DNA from: Neodiprion pinetum | Taxonomy: Eukaryota; Arthropoda; Insecta; Hymenoptera; Diprionidae | Direction: 5' to 3' | Length of the DNA stretch: 64,000 bases | Assembly (NCBI RefSeq): GCF_021155775.2 | Contig: NC_060235.2 | Location: forward strand, 23,197,598 to 23,261,597 | Part shown: in pieces, positions 13,311-24,117 of the stretch | Layout of the letters: each line of letters begins with the position of its first letter | How positions within the stretch are numbered: the stretch's first letter is position 1 | Translations under genes and position numbers: made by a program | The notes under the pieces: generated by a model | Databases searched by the model: none | Seen by the model: the letters and a program-made list of their open reading frames with translations, nothing else | Told to the model about the DNA's origin: nothing

Positions 13311-14310
13311 GATACGAGATTTCAGGCTTATCTAGGTGGGTTCATTAAATACTTAATCAGTTCAAATACAGTGATCACAAAGCAAACGTAACAACTTCTT
13401 GACATGCTCATTTTAGGAAACGAGTGACAACGATTCGAAATAAAAATTCACTCTAATGGTAACCTCAATTCTTTTCATACTTATATTACTTTTAATGTGT
13501 AAAAATCTGTTATAGGTGAGCGTATATTATTAATTGTAAAGCAAGTCATCAAATCCTGCATGGATTATATTTCCCAAAATATCACCTTTGCAAGCCTGTG
13601 CTCTGTATCAAAATAAATCGTTACAACGTCAAAATCTATTTGCACAGATCTAGTAATGTAGCGGAATAACTTTGTGGCGTTATCACTTTCTAGTTCATCA
13701 TGCATATTTAATTGAATGAGAAAAAACAAATACGTATCCACAGAATGGAAAAAAAAGAAGAAAAACTATGTAAATAAATACTGGCAAACTACAACCGATT
13801 TTTGCAGCATGTAATACTGTTAACTTGACTGGAAAATAATAAAAAAAAAAAAAAAAAAACAGTAGCAGAAAACGGACATATTATCGCTTTGAATGCCATG
13901 TGCAAGGACATTCTCAATGAGTGTTTATCGTCAAGAATGAAGTTGTTATCTTGGCAATTGAAGAACTCTCTGTGATGTTATCATTTGTTTGGTCTTCTTG
14001 TTTCTTCCTCAATGTATGTAGTGCAAAACTGGTCAAGTTTTCCATTTGTATTACTATGTGTCCTATATACAAATATGCAATACGCCTTATACTCATTCTT
14101 AGCTTGAACTAAAGACATTTCCTTTCTTAAACGATGACTTATTATTACATACATCAATTCCATGCTATGATGGTTTATTCTTAAGTTATTTGGTAAAAGG
14201 TGAGCCTCTCGAGTAGAGGTCATGTCAACAAATAATTTTCAAAAACTTCTTACGACAGTGCGCCAATATTTTCCGGAGACCCAAATCAAGATGTTTTATC
14301 ATTATTTAAA

Positions 14311-17300
14311 TTAGTTTACTGTACTTAATAACAATATTGCAAGGTTTGTACTTTTTTTTTTCACAAGTAATCACATTGAAACTGGCCGTTTGCTATGTAT
14401 ATTTGTTACCTTCTAATTGCGATTGGCAGCTAATTTATTTCGCAATTAATTTTTCTGGGTACTCATCCAGAGTAGATCTCTCTCTCAGAGATGATAATAC
14501 GTACATTTCTGAAATTTATATTATAACAGCAGTGTTTGATGAACAATTAGTATAACAACAGAGGTCAGTAGATTCGGTTGCCTAACGTGGTAATTCCATC
14601 GGAGCTATTCTAAACAGTTAGTAGAAGGCTTGTTATGCTTTCATCTTTTTAAAAAGGTTCCCAGAAATTATCGACTATATAAAATATTTAATCACGTATA
14701 GCACTGTGAAAACAATACAATTATAAAAAGTGTAACAAGGCGGTGATTGTTAAGCGTTTGAAATTGCTTGGGGTTAAACTGATTAAGTTCCTTGCAATGT
14801 GAGAAACTTAAATTGCGTGAAATTTATATTTTATTAAACAGAATAACTGAAGCTGTGTGAGAATTTATACATTTTGCTACCATTAATCATTTGGATTTTA
14901 GAGTTTGTTTGCAGTATTAGACCCCTCTCCTGTATCTGGACTTTTTTCTTTTTTTAATAAAACTTTTATCAAGCCAGTGAAAATTAGGACAAATATTCTA
15001 TTCTCAAAAACTGTTGTAATATGATTGAGATGTTGCGAATAATCTATTCTCAGTATTTAAAAATTAAAGTTAGGTTACAGATTATTTAAGTTAATATTGT
15101 TGGAGAAAACGAAGCCTATCTTATAATAAAAACTATGAAAATATGTAAGCTATATTTCCTTGTGACTCAAGAATGGCAATTATTATTATTACGAAAAAGA
15201 AAATAAAACGTGATAATCTGTAAGCTTTGGTTTATAATAAATATTCTAACTTGTATACTGAAATTTAATTTGCAATCAATGCAATGTGTATACTTTTATA
15301 AAATAAGTTCCAAAAATTTGCTACATTATACTCCAATTGATATTCCTAATTATAGTTTTGGGATTTAGAATAGTGCAGCATCAATATGTTTTGAAACAGT
15401 GGTTCAACTTTTACATTCAATGGTACAGCTGGGCGTTTGGTAACATTTTCTTCAGCCGTGTCATGAGACAAAATAAATCTTGCGATTTAGGTGCGACACA
15501 TAGACAGTTTTACAGAAAAAAAAACAATTTTTGTTGTATATATTTCTTTACCGGAAAGATTTTATTTTACGATTACGATTACGAGGGAAATATTTCACTT
15601 TACGGCTGCAACTCTTGATCCGTTGCTTGCTGCGAATTCGGACTGCACGGAATCAATTCCTCTCGCAAAATTACGTCGATATGGTGGATCGAAGAATTGA
15701 TTCCAGCATCATCCAAAATCGTCAAAATTTCTATAAAAAGTCCAAAGGGGTTAGCCTTACTTTGTTGAGCAAATATTTTTAGTCTCTAATTCTCTATGCA
15801 GCGAATGGAAGGTCGGGAAATGAATTAGTATCAAAGGGAAAATTTAGTTTAAATTGATATCAATGAATTATTTTTAACTTTCAAGAAAACACTGTTCGAT
15901 CGACTTGCTGTTAACTGAATTAAATAGGTTCAATTTCTTTGCAAATTTTGGACTTTAGTTTTTTGTCTTTCTTTATCCGTTCCCAAAATCACCTATTTGC
16001 ACATCTGAACTCCTGGAAGCTAAGTGTGTAGAGATTTAAATATTTTTTAAATTGTACTAGTTTGGTCGAGGTTTGAGTAATATTTAGAGTGCAGGTTTCT
16101 GATGTTTCTCAGATTTTTCGCACAGTTCTGCAAACAAAAACACTTTTCCGACATATTGGTGTTAACAGCTAACGTTAATAATTTTTCTCAAAGATGAGCA
16201 ATCAATGATTGGACACAGAAAGTTCCAAGCTTTCGGAAGATTTTACAATCAATTATCTAATTTTTCTTGACATCTGTATCTTTTCACACGCTTTTCAATT
16301 GACAATAATAAAAATCTATCACGCATACTTGTAACACTGAAGAACACTAAGGCTAAATATTCCAAAAAAGACCTTTTCGTACAATAAGGATGATTATGAT
16401 TTGTGAAAAAGTGATCTGAATGTTCAATTACAAATATGTGCGAAAAATTTCCCGGGTTACCTTCTCGATATACCACATCCGATTACCGTTTTTGGTACTC
16501 CTTTTATTGCAGGTAGCTAGAAACCACATATCTCTTTTTGAACAGCCTCCTCTAATGTTTCAACTCCACCTTTCGGGCATATAACAACATAGTCAATTCT
16601 GATTACTTGAAATTAAATGAATGTGCAACAGTGCAAGGTGTAAATACACTCGCTTCAAATTCCTTCGATGCGGAATAGCATATTATTACTATGTATTTCG
16701 GCAAAGTAGTAGCGATTTAATAGTTAAAGTGAATGTATTATCTCGCGCTTGTTGCAGATTCATGTCAATCGCTATTTCGAGTCGTCCTCATAGATTTAAA
16801 ACGCATTCTTGCAGTGATTAATTAATTCGCGGATCTCACGTTAATGATCCAGTATCTATCGCTATCTCTCTAAACACTATGAGTATCTTTCACGAAAGGA
16901 TAAAAATTGACTTTACGGATAATGTTGCGTCGGAAACAGGATTTAATGAATTGACAGACAATTCCCATTGAAAATCAGTTACCGAAAAACATTCGTTGAT
17001 TTTTCAATAATGTCATTTATGTAATTCTGAACATTTCAAAATTTGCATTGTGAGAACAACATTTATCCCGTATTCTTTAACACTTTGAAGAACCATGAAT
17101 TGACAATAGTCAATATTTAGCATTTACAATCGAGAAGAAAAATATGTTTCGACAAGTACGTCAGTATTATGCATAAGGTAAAATAATTATTTTTTAGCTA
17201 GTTGACGTCACATTTCCAAAACTTTGTATTGCTGCAACACAATGTTAACAGCTTATCAAAATTTAAAGTAAATCTATAAGACTTTTATTCTTCATTCCAG

Positions 17301-18268
17301 TTAATTTGCAACGAGCCTCATGATAGATTCATTTTCATTATTCATTTTTATATTTATTCAAGCACTTGCGTAATTTTTCGCAATTAAAACCCAATTACCG
17401 CTTCCAAAATTTGGAAAAAACTGAGAAAATAGGATAGACCTTCTACATATCTTCAACGCGCATATAGCAAAGAGAAAAGTATTACAGAATTTTTCGTATA
17501 TTTTCAATACTTAGGATATTGAATTTTTTCAATTCATAATTTTAAAAGTGGTCAACAAATAAAAAAAACAATATCTTCATAGGCACATTCCTGAAACGAT
17601 TGCAACTAAAAATGAAGTAGTTCAAAGTTTAAAAAAATATTTGCAGCTTAATTTAAAGTTGACTTTGTCAAAAACTTTGATAAAATAAATTGAGCATCTT
17701 AGAGATGCTACTGCATGTCGCCTAAAAAAGATTCCATCTATTCAGATAAATTTAAACGACACACGTTCATGTATTTGACTGACATATATTTTCCCGTTGT
17801 ATAATTTCGGCGTACATGTTATATTTCTTTTGCGAGATTTTCTCAACATTTCAATTTCACAATGACGACGGTATGTTACCAACGTTTGCACGCGATAGTT
17901 ATTGGGTATGAAGAACTTCTTTTACCGGCGTGTAGTAACGAACTTGGTTGCACGAGGCTTGCGTACACGCGAAGCTACCTTAGAAAGTATATGCTTTAAG
18001 GATTAAAGGGACTGAAGGAAATGGATACCGGCTAGTGCTACCACTGACGAATTTAATATTTTGACCTTGATTCGATTCATCGTAGGTTACGGTTATATAG
18101 TTCAGCAGCAATTAGCTAAGGATCCAAGGGCATATAATCTAAAATAATTGTGAACAAATGTGAGGTTATGTACGCCTTTATTATTGTTATTGGCACTTGC
18201 CGGTCTACAAAGTACAAAGTAACTATATCTAAGCTATCCAAACGCCACGGAAGTCGATTGATTTAACC
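14311..18268. other. Intergenic region left of the ZNF511-like gene
   Basis: No gene recognised. A poly-A tract lies just outside at about 13842-13859. A minus-strand frame of about 60 codons at 15619-15780 has no start or clear splice sites and was not promoted. A CAGGTAG heptamer (TAGteam/Zelda-type) occurs at 16510-16516. The less AT-rich part at about 17860-18268 is the probable promoter and 5'UTR of the ZNF511-like gene; no TATA box is evident. Confidence 0.4.
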
Positions 18269-19285
18269 ATGGACACTTTTTTGACGCAAATTGGAATCGG
18301 GCAGAGAGCACCTCATGATAAGTTCTTCGAAAACACTTATAAAACGTGTAAAATTTTCGTTAGAAAAGGTGTTACAATTATCGACGACGAGGAATTGTGC
18401 CACGAAGCGTAAGTTTAAAATTTTATAACGATGACTTATTATTTGTTATTGTAATATGGTTTGGTAGATTCCTTACATCTATGATTTTTCACCTTTGTTC
18501 ACCCCTTGGTTCATTCGATGATACAGATTTAATTTCAGTGTAAAAGAATTCACGTGCAATGTACCTGGGTGCACAGCTACGTTCCAGACGCTTGTTGATT
18601 TCGAGGTGCATTATAACGGATCGCATAGATACATTTGCTTGGAGTGCAAAAAGTGTAGACCGAGTGCCAGGCTTTTGGATATACACATAGAAGAAACACA
18701 TGATAGTTTTTTCAGAGTTTTGGCTGATCGGCAACCGATGGTAGGCTACCTGTAACTAAGTGCCCCTTAGATTTGATAGTGAGATGATTATTATGATGCA
18801 TTTTGAGAGTTGTAAGTACATAATTATTATTTCAGTATCAATGTTACGTATCCGAGTGCGAAATGAAGTTCAAAACTCTGGCGGATAGACGAGAACACTG
18901 TACAACAGTGCACAAATATCCCAAACACTTTCGTTTTGACGAAGGAAATTGGCGGAAGGGCAGAGGGGATTCTGAGGATCAAATGGAAGTTGATAAGGAA
19001 CCGCGATCCACCAAGTTGCAGAAAAACATTCCTCGTTTAAATAAGAATCAAAAGTGTAGAACATTTCGTCCCAGTGATAAAGAAATATCGTCTAAAAATG
19101 TTCCCATAATAGCGACTTTAAGTTCCATGGTAAATGTTGCGTCACCAAATAAGGCATCCTCTTTATCCTTTGTTCCTAGGCAGGTGTCGTCCTATTCAAA
19201 AGTGCTTTCGAAGCAGAGTAATTCACACAGGGATGTATTAAATAACGGATGCATGATGGAATTGGCTGATACTCTACCACAATGA
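18269..19285 (+). CDS. C2H2 zinc-finger protein, ZNF511-like
   Basis: Three coding exons, 18269-18408, 18539-18740 and 18836-19285, join in frame to 263 aa with donors GTAAGT and GTAGGC and acceptors TTTCAG. Three C2H2 fingers are visible: C53-x4-C58...H71-x4-H76, C80-x2-C83...H96-x4-H101, and C117-x4-C122...H135-x4-H140. The spacing, the THDSFFRVLADRQPMYQC linker between fingers 2 and 3, and the KYPKHFRFDEG motif right after finger 3 are the signature of the ZNF511 family, a small conserved, probably nuclear protein whose molecular role is poorly known. The C-terminal 120 residues are basic, serine-rich and apparently disordered. ATG at 18269 is the first in-frame start and gives the expected N-terminal length. 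The gene converges on giant, with about 1.3 kb between the two stop codons. Confidence 0.82.
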
Positions 19286-20597
19286 TTAAAATCTCCAAAA
19301 CTTTATTTTTACTCTTCAAGGTGGTGCGGACAGAGAATTGTAAAGAATTCTTACCTATTGATATATTTTTCGTAAGATGAACTATCGGTTTCAACTATAG
19401 TCTATGAATCAGCAAAACTTGTCATTCGTTTTTATCGTTATCATACGATTAAATACGTAATGGAAATTTTATTGAAGGAAAATGACCGAATAAATTGTAT
19501 ATCTGTTCTAGTTGACAAAAAATGTTTGTATCTTTATTATAAATATAGCATATTATATATGGCAACTGTATTTATCTTTATAACAGAGAATTTTTGAACT
19601 CTTGCACAGCAATATGACTCACTTCATTCTTTTAGGCCAATTCTATAATTTATATTTACACTGTATCGATTCTTAAATTTATACTTAACAATATACTGAC
19701 TATGCCAGTGACGAACTTGTGTGTCATCTGTCAATTATTATGTAGAGGCGATTATTTTTTAATTCTTACGATTTTATCGCTTTTAAGAATTTATTAACAT
19801 ACATTTATACTTGAAGTGTCAATTCGTACAATCAAATTTGACAATAAATTGTGAGGTGAAGCATTTTGTGAACAAATGGATACACAGTGTTGAATAAAAA
19901 TATTTCGATATCGTGTACATGTTAAGCCAATTTCCATTGTATTTATTGATTACATCGAACACAAGACGTATTACTTTATAAGTTACTCTAACATGTGGTT
20001 CTGAAAATTTTATTACTAGTCAGGACTGTCCATAAATCTCTGAAGCGAGTAATTTGAAAAGACCACAGTGTCTGCAGTAACTTGTGGATAATATGCTTCT
20101 CTTACAACAATTTATGATTCTTGTAGTATAACTAGGTAAAGTTCAGGATTTGTGTAATGTTCATCGTCTTCAAGTGCACTCAAAACGGAAGTTGCCACAG
20201 AGAGCTATAGTTATGAAAACTGTGCTCGGAGTTCGGTAAGAGTATTCTATAAATATGGTACTTTAAATGCAAATTGATGACGAATTGTCAGAAATGTAAT
20301 AGCGAGAGGAAAAAATTTATTACATTCGTTTGCAAAAAATGTGGTGAACATATCGTATCTACATTATTTCTATGGTTGCAAAGAGATTATTTCAGAGCGT
20401 CGTTAAGGTTCAAAAGTCTGTAGCTCAACTTTCTTTACTTTAGAGCAGAGGTGAAAACATGGGTGAACAAAAGCGATAGAAACCAATTTCACTAATTATC
20501 AAATGAATCCTGCCAGACGTCAGGCATGCCAGCATTGCCTTCTCAAATGCAGATCTCCTACATAAATCTTGGATAAAAAATATCGGTCGGATATTTT
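19286..20597. other. Convergent 3'UTR region of ZNF511-like gene and giant
   Basis: No coding sequence. Plus-strand AATAAA signals near 19488, 19845 and 19895 can serve the ZNF511-like gene. On the minus strand, AATAAA (plus-strand TTTATT near 20318 and 19944) can serve giant. The region is therefore best read as two facing 3'UTRs. Confidence 0.55.
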
Positions 20598-21590
20598 TTA
20601 ACTCGAGTATACCATGCACCTGAGTTTCGCAGTTTCATTCCTAAGCGCGACCAATTCGACCTTAAGTTTAATGTTTTCCTGCTCCAGAAAGGCAGCGCGG
20701 ATGGCGATTTCATCCTCCTTCGCTCTCCTAGCGTCTCTGGACCTCTTCGCAGCTTCGTTATTCTTCCTTCTCCTTTCCCAGTATGTAGCGTCCTTGTCAT
20801 CCATCGTGCTGGTGGGTAGACCCGGGCTTTTGGTTGTCCTCCTCATTTTAATGTTCGTCCCCTCGTTCGTCTTTTTAACGGATTCCAGCATCCGCTTCCT
20901 GAACTCGCTATACGCCTCGTTCGCTGTCGGATCGACGGCCAGCTCTGCCTTTCTGGCGTTCAGAGTTAGCGGATCCTTCGGATACGCTTTGAATGGTCTC
21001 GCTAGTTTCTTACCTAATTCCTGCGGACTCTGAGCCGGCGTGACCGGCGCGGCGTGCGTTACGGACAAACCGTACATCTGGTTATCCAAGTGCTTCAATT
21101 CAGCGGCGCTCATTGACCGACGTCTCGAAATGTGATAACCCTGGCTTATCGCATTGTGCAAATTGGTTTGCAGGGCACTTTGCGTGCTCGCGAGAGTCAC
21201 TGCTGCGTTTAGACCGAGGACCGGGTATATCGGCATCGGCAAATCGCTCGTAGTTGAGTTTATCTGGCTATATATCGGTTCATACCGAGCTTTTGTCGGC
21301 GAGTCGCCCTCCGACGGAGGTGTCACCATGTACGAGCGACCCTCCGACGGGCTTTTCCTTTCATCGTCTACGTAAATTTTAGTACTGCACTTTTCCTCCT
21401 CTGACTTTTGCACCGTACTTTGTAACGAGTGTGAGAGTGACTTCTGAGATGAGTCACGTCTACAGGATAAGTCCAACACCGGTACTTCGTAGGCTGAGTC
21501 CGATTCTGTTTTCGGTTCGTTCGTGCTCTGCGTTGCTGTGTAATCCAGCGGCTGAATACTTTCCACATCGAGGGGGATCGTTGTGTCCAT
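20598..21590 (-). CDS. gt: Giant-type bZIP gap transcription factor
   Basis: DNA-binding repressor of the PAR/giant bZIP group; in Drosophila giant is a gap gene patterning the embryo. The 330-aa product is encoded by a single exon. Residues 270-330 form the bZIP: YWERRRKNNEAAKRSRDARR basic region with the invariant N..AA..SR, then leucine-zipper heptads. Residues 195-236 (RPFKAYPKDPL and following) are the basic-proximal extension typical of giant/PAR proteins. VLDLS at 38-42 is the CtBP-binding PxDLS-type motif known in fly Giant. The start is the first ATG after a splice acceptor (AG at 21609-21608), because the 14 extra upstream residues of the open frame cross that acceptor. A 5'UTR exon lies at 23917-24087. 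giant and other PAR bZIPs are hard to separate on bZIP alone; the CtBP motif and KAYPKDPL tip the call to giant. Confidence 0.85.
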   Translation of the reverse strand: MDTTIPLDVESIQPLDYTATQSTNEPKTESDSAYEVPVLDLSCRRDSSQKSLSHSLQSTVQKSEEEKCSTKIYVDDERKSPSEGRSYMVTPPSEGDSPTKARYEPIYSQINSTTSDLPMPIYPVLGLNAAVTLASTQSALQTNLHNAISQGYHISRRRSMSAAELKHLDNQMYGLSVTHAAPVTPAQSPQELGKKLARPFKAYPKDPLTLNARKAELAVDPTANEAYSEFRKRMLESVKKTNEGTNIKMRRTTKSPGLPTSTMDDKDATYWERRRKNNEAAKRSRDARRAKEDEIAIRAAFLEQENIKLKVELVALRNETAKLRCMVYSS

Positions 21591-21710
21591 TGATACGCCC
21601 GTTATGCCTGGAAGTGATGAGGAAATAATCATTTTCGTCGCAAGAGCGCGTGAAATAGCAATTTTTTGGCGAGTCTAAAGTGTCGCACGAATAGAAAGTG
21701 AGTAGGTATA

Positions 21711-22689
21711 TTAGGGTGGGCCAAAAAAATCGACTATTTTTTTTTTTCACTTTGTACTCCGAAAACTTGGTTGGTAGAGACCTCAAAAACATTCTCTCCA
21801 AGTATGAGCTCTTAATTTTAGTAGGAAGGTCCTCCGCCTCGCAGTTTTCTATTTTTTTCTTATGGCGAGGAAGAAAAATACATATCTCGGTATCTACTAT
21901 TTATAAAAAAAAAATGTATATCATATTTTCGTAGGAAATTGAATTCTCTACAAAAAAGGTCTCTTACAATTTTTTTTGTATACCTTACTGTTCAGAAGAT
22001 ATTCACCGTCAAATTTCAATGCACACTATTTTTAACAGTTTTTTGTTAATAATTCAAACAATTTCAATTTAATTCGTGAGTTTCGGGAAAATTTGTACAA
22101 ATTTCAGTTTCTGTCGTCGAAGTAACTACTATAGAAGTTCTCTGTTTCAAAAACTTTTCGTAATTTATCATTTTTTTAGTATTTTTACAAATTTTTTTGT
22201 TTAATATTTTGAAATCCCAATCATGCTCTTAATTATTTTTATGGCGTTTTTTTAGAGAACATTTTAAAACTTTTTTCAAAAATTATACATAAAATGTTTT
22301 GCTCGAGAGGATTTTTGTTTTAAATCCTATCGCTTCGTCTGTTTGGCTTGTGCAACTAACGGCACTGTTAAAAATAGTGTGCATTGAAGTTTGACGGTGA
22401 ATATCTTCTGAACAGTGAGGTATACAAAAAAATTGTAAGAGACCTTTTTTGTAGAGGATTCAATTTCCTACGAAAATATGATATACATTTTTTTTTTATA
22501 AATAGTGGATACCGAGATATGTATTTTTCTTCCTCACCATAAGAAAAAAATAGAAAACTGCGAGGCGGAGGACCTTCCTATTTAAATTAAGAGCTCATAC
22601 TTGGACAGAATGTTTTTGAGGTCTCTACCAACCAAGTTTTCGGAGTACAAAGTGAAAAAAAAATAGTCGATTTTTTTGGCCCACCCTAA
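21711..22689. mobile_element. MITE with ~330-bp terminal inverted repeats
   Basis: The left arm, 21711 to about 22040, begins TTAGGGTGGGCCAAAAAAAT. The right arm, about 22363-22689, is its near-perfect reverse complement ending GGCCCACCCTAA. The direct repeat GGTATA flanks both sides (21705-21710 and 22690-22695), the expected target-site duplication. The centre (about 22041-22362) is unique and no transposase frame exists, so this is a non-autonomous foldback/MITE. A 6-bp duplication fits few superfamilies; I do not assign one. The arms are very similar, so insertion appears relatively recent. Confidence 0.85.
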
Positions 22690-22769
22690 GGTATATGCCC
22701 TTCAACGCCCTATATGCGAACAAGCCACAAATCGTATTTGCTGTTCTACCTCTTGTCGAAAACGAAAAT

Positions 22770-23028
22770 ATCGTATAGGTTTTATTAGCATTAATGCTTA
22801 AAAGTCGACTTTCAAAAACAAAAAAGTCAACTCCTAAGCCCCAGTGCTCGTAAAAACTACAGTACAATGTAACAAGCCCTTCTGCGCCACCTCCAACAAC
22901 TCGACTACTTTGTAGTTTTTATTAGCACTAGTGCTTTAAAGTCAACTTTTGAAAACCAAAATGTGACGTTTAAGCACTAGTGATGAGAAAAACTACAAAG
23001 TAAAGTTGTTGACGGAAGTAGCGCAGAA
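22770..23028. repeat. Palindromic and tandem repeat unit
   Basis: Arms 22880-22935 and 22971-23028 are inverted copies, with outer ends TTCTGCGC and GCGCAGAA; the core shares GCACTAGTG and ACTACAAAGTA. A more diverged version of the same palindrome, with the related TTTTATTAGCATTAATGC and AAAACTACAGTACAAT parts, lies immediately left at about 22770-22870, so the unit is tandemly duplicated. It looks like a small MITE with a nested or duplicated copy. No target-site duplication could be defined. Confidence 0.55.
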
Positions 23029-23916
23029 ATGTTAATTATATTACGTGCAGAAAACGATGTAACTAGTTTAGTAGATCTCACGTTGAAGAAAATATTTATA
23101 TTTTTAATGACTTTCTTTTAGAACATTTTTTGTCGTCGATCTGAACTTGAGAATAACATTGCCTTGATGTTGTTGAATTAAAAAAAAAATACAATTCTTA
23201 ACTGCAATCTCAGTAAAAACACACTTTAAATCTGTCTTCCGTACAAGTAAGATAATATAATTTCGATCGCTCCGGACAAATTTGAAAGCCGAAAATCTCA
23301 GTTATTAAGAGTCAATTGGGCTAATTATTTCGATTTTTCTTCTTCGAATCACTATTTGAACCGTGTTTTACCGTGGCTATTTGGAAAATTGCTTTCACTA
23401 TTTCACCACGTTCAACATCAAACGCCTAACTCTTCACCTTGCTACTCAAACTTTAAATTAATAATAACAGAGAATTTTTATGGTCCATACTGTCGGCCGT
23501 ATGTTCAGTTGCGAAAGTTGATGACATTTAGTGAAACGTGAATTCAAATCAACTGTCAGTCATCGAAGAATCAATTCTCCTAAAGCGCGGTTCGAAATAG
23601 TGTGATACGACCTACGAAATGCAGATCCTGAATAGCTCAATCATCCGGCAACGCAGTACTTGGCGCAGATAGAGTTGGCATAATTATCACTATGACTCAA
23701 TCAATCCAATCTAAAGCCAATTTGAATAATTTATCAAACACTTTATCTCGACGGAACACAACTCGCGGGATTTCGTGTTTGGAAAAATTTGCACGCTGCA
23801 GTTAATACGCGCGAGTAGAGAGAAAAAAAAAACAAAATATCGTATCCTTTATCGTATCTATTATTAATTTTATTTATCAATAACCGATGCACTGAATTCC
23901 TTATACTCATTCTTAC

Positions 23917-24087
23917 CTAACAAGAGAAATCCAAGGTTGCACAGTTATCACTGATACGTATCACAACACTGATCACCAAGTATGTTTGTCCAACACGAGA
24001 AATATCCGAATAACTGGGGACGCGAAGATTTCGCAGGAAGCGATGAAAATTTTCGATGGTCATTCGACGACCAAGAAAATCAGTTGT
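23917..24087 (-). other. gt: giant 5'UTR exon with an upstream ORF
   Basis: This first exon is predicted from the promoter (TATA at 24110-24117, start near 24087) and the donor TTGTTAG/GTAAGA at 23917. It contains an upstream ATG at 24063 whose 48-codon frame ends in TAG with the last base of the exon, so the uORF closes exactly at the splice junction. The ATG context is weak (C at -3). The main ORF starts in the next exon. Confidence 0.6.
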
Positions 24088-24117
24088 GACTCCAAAGGGT
24101 GTACTTTCGCTTTTATA
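24087..24117 (-). promoter_or_regulatory. gt: giant core promoter: TATA box and initiator
   Basis: On the minus strand a canonical TATAAAAG box occupies 24117-24110, and an initiator-like TCA places +1 at about 24087, 30 bp downstream. The spacing is textbook for a focused TATA promoter, as expected for a sharply timed embryonic gene. The flank further upstream (24118-24290) is relatively GC-rich. Confidence 0.65.

Larger units (their letters stand above)
21608..23916 (-). other. giant 5'UTR intron (2309 bp)
   Basis: Donor GTAAGA (minus strand, at 23916) and acceptor CTTCCAG (ending 21608). The intron is largely occupied by repeats: a 979-bp inverted-repeat element at 21711-22689 and a palindromic tandem unit at 22770-23028. 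The remainder, 23029-23916, shows nothing recognisable. Confidence 0.7.

Noticed and set aside
20614..21033. 139-codon plus-strand frame over the giant exon
   Set aside because: It is the antisense shadow of the giant bZIP coding sequence.
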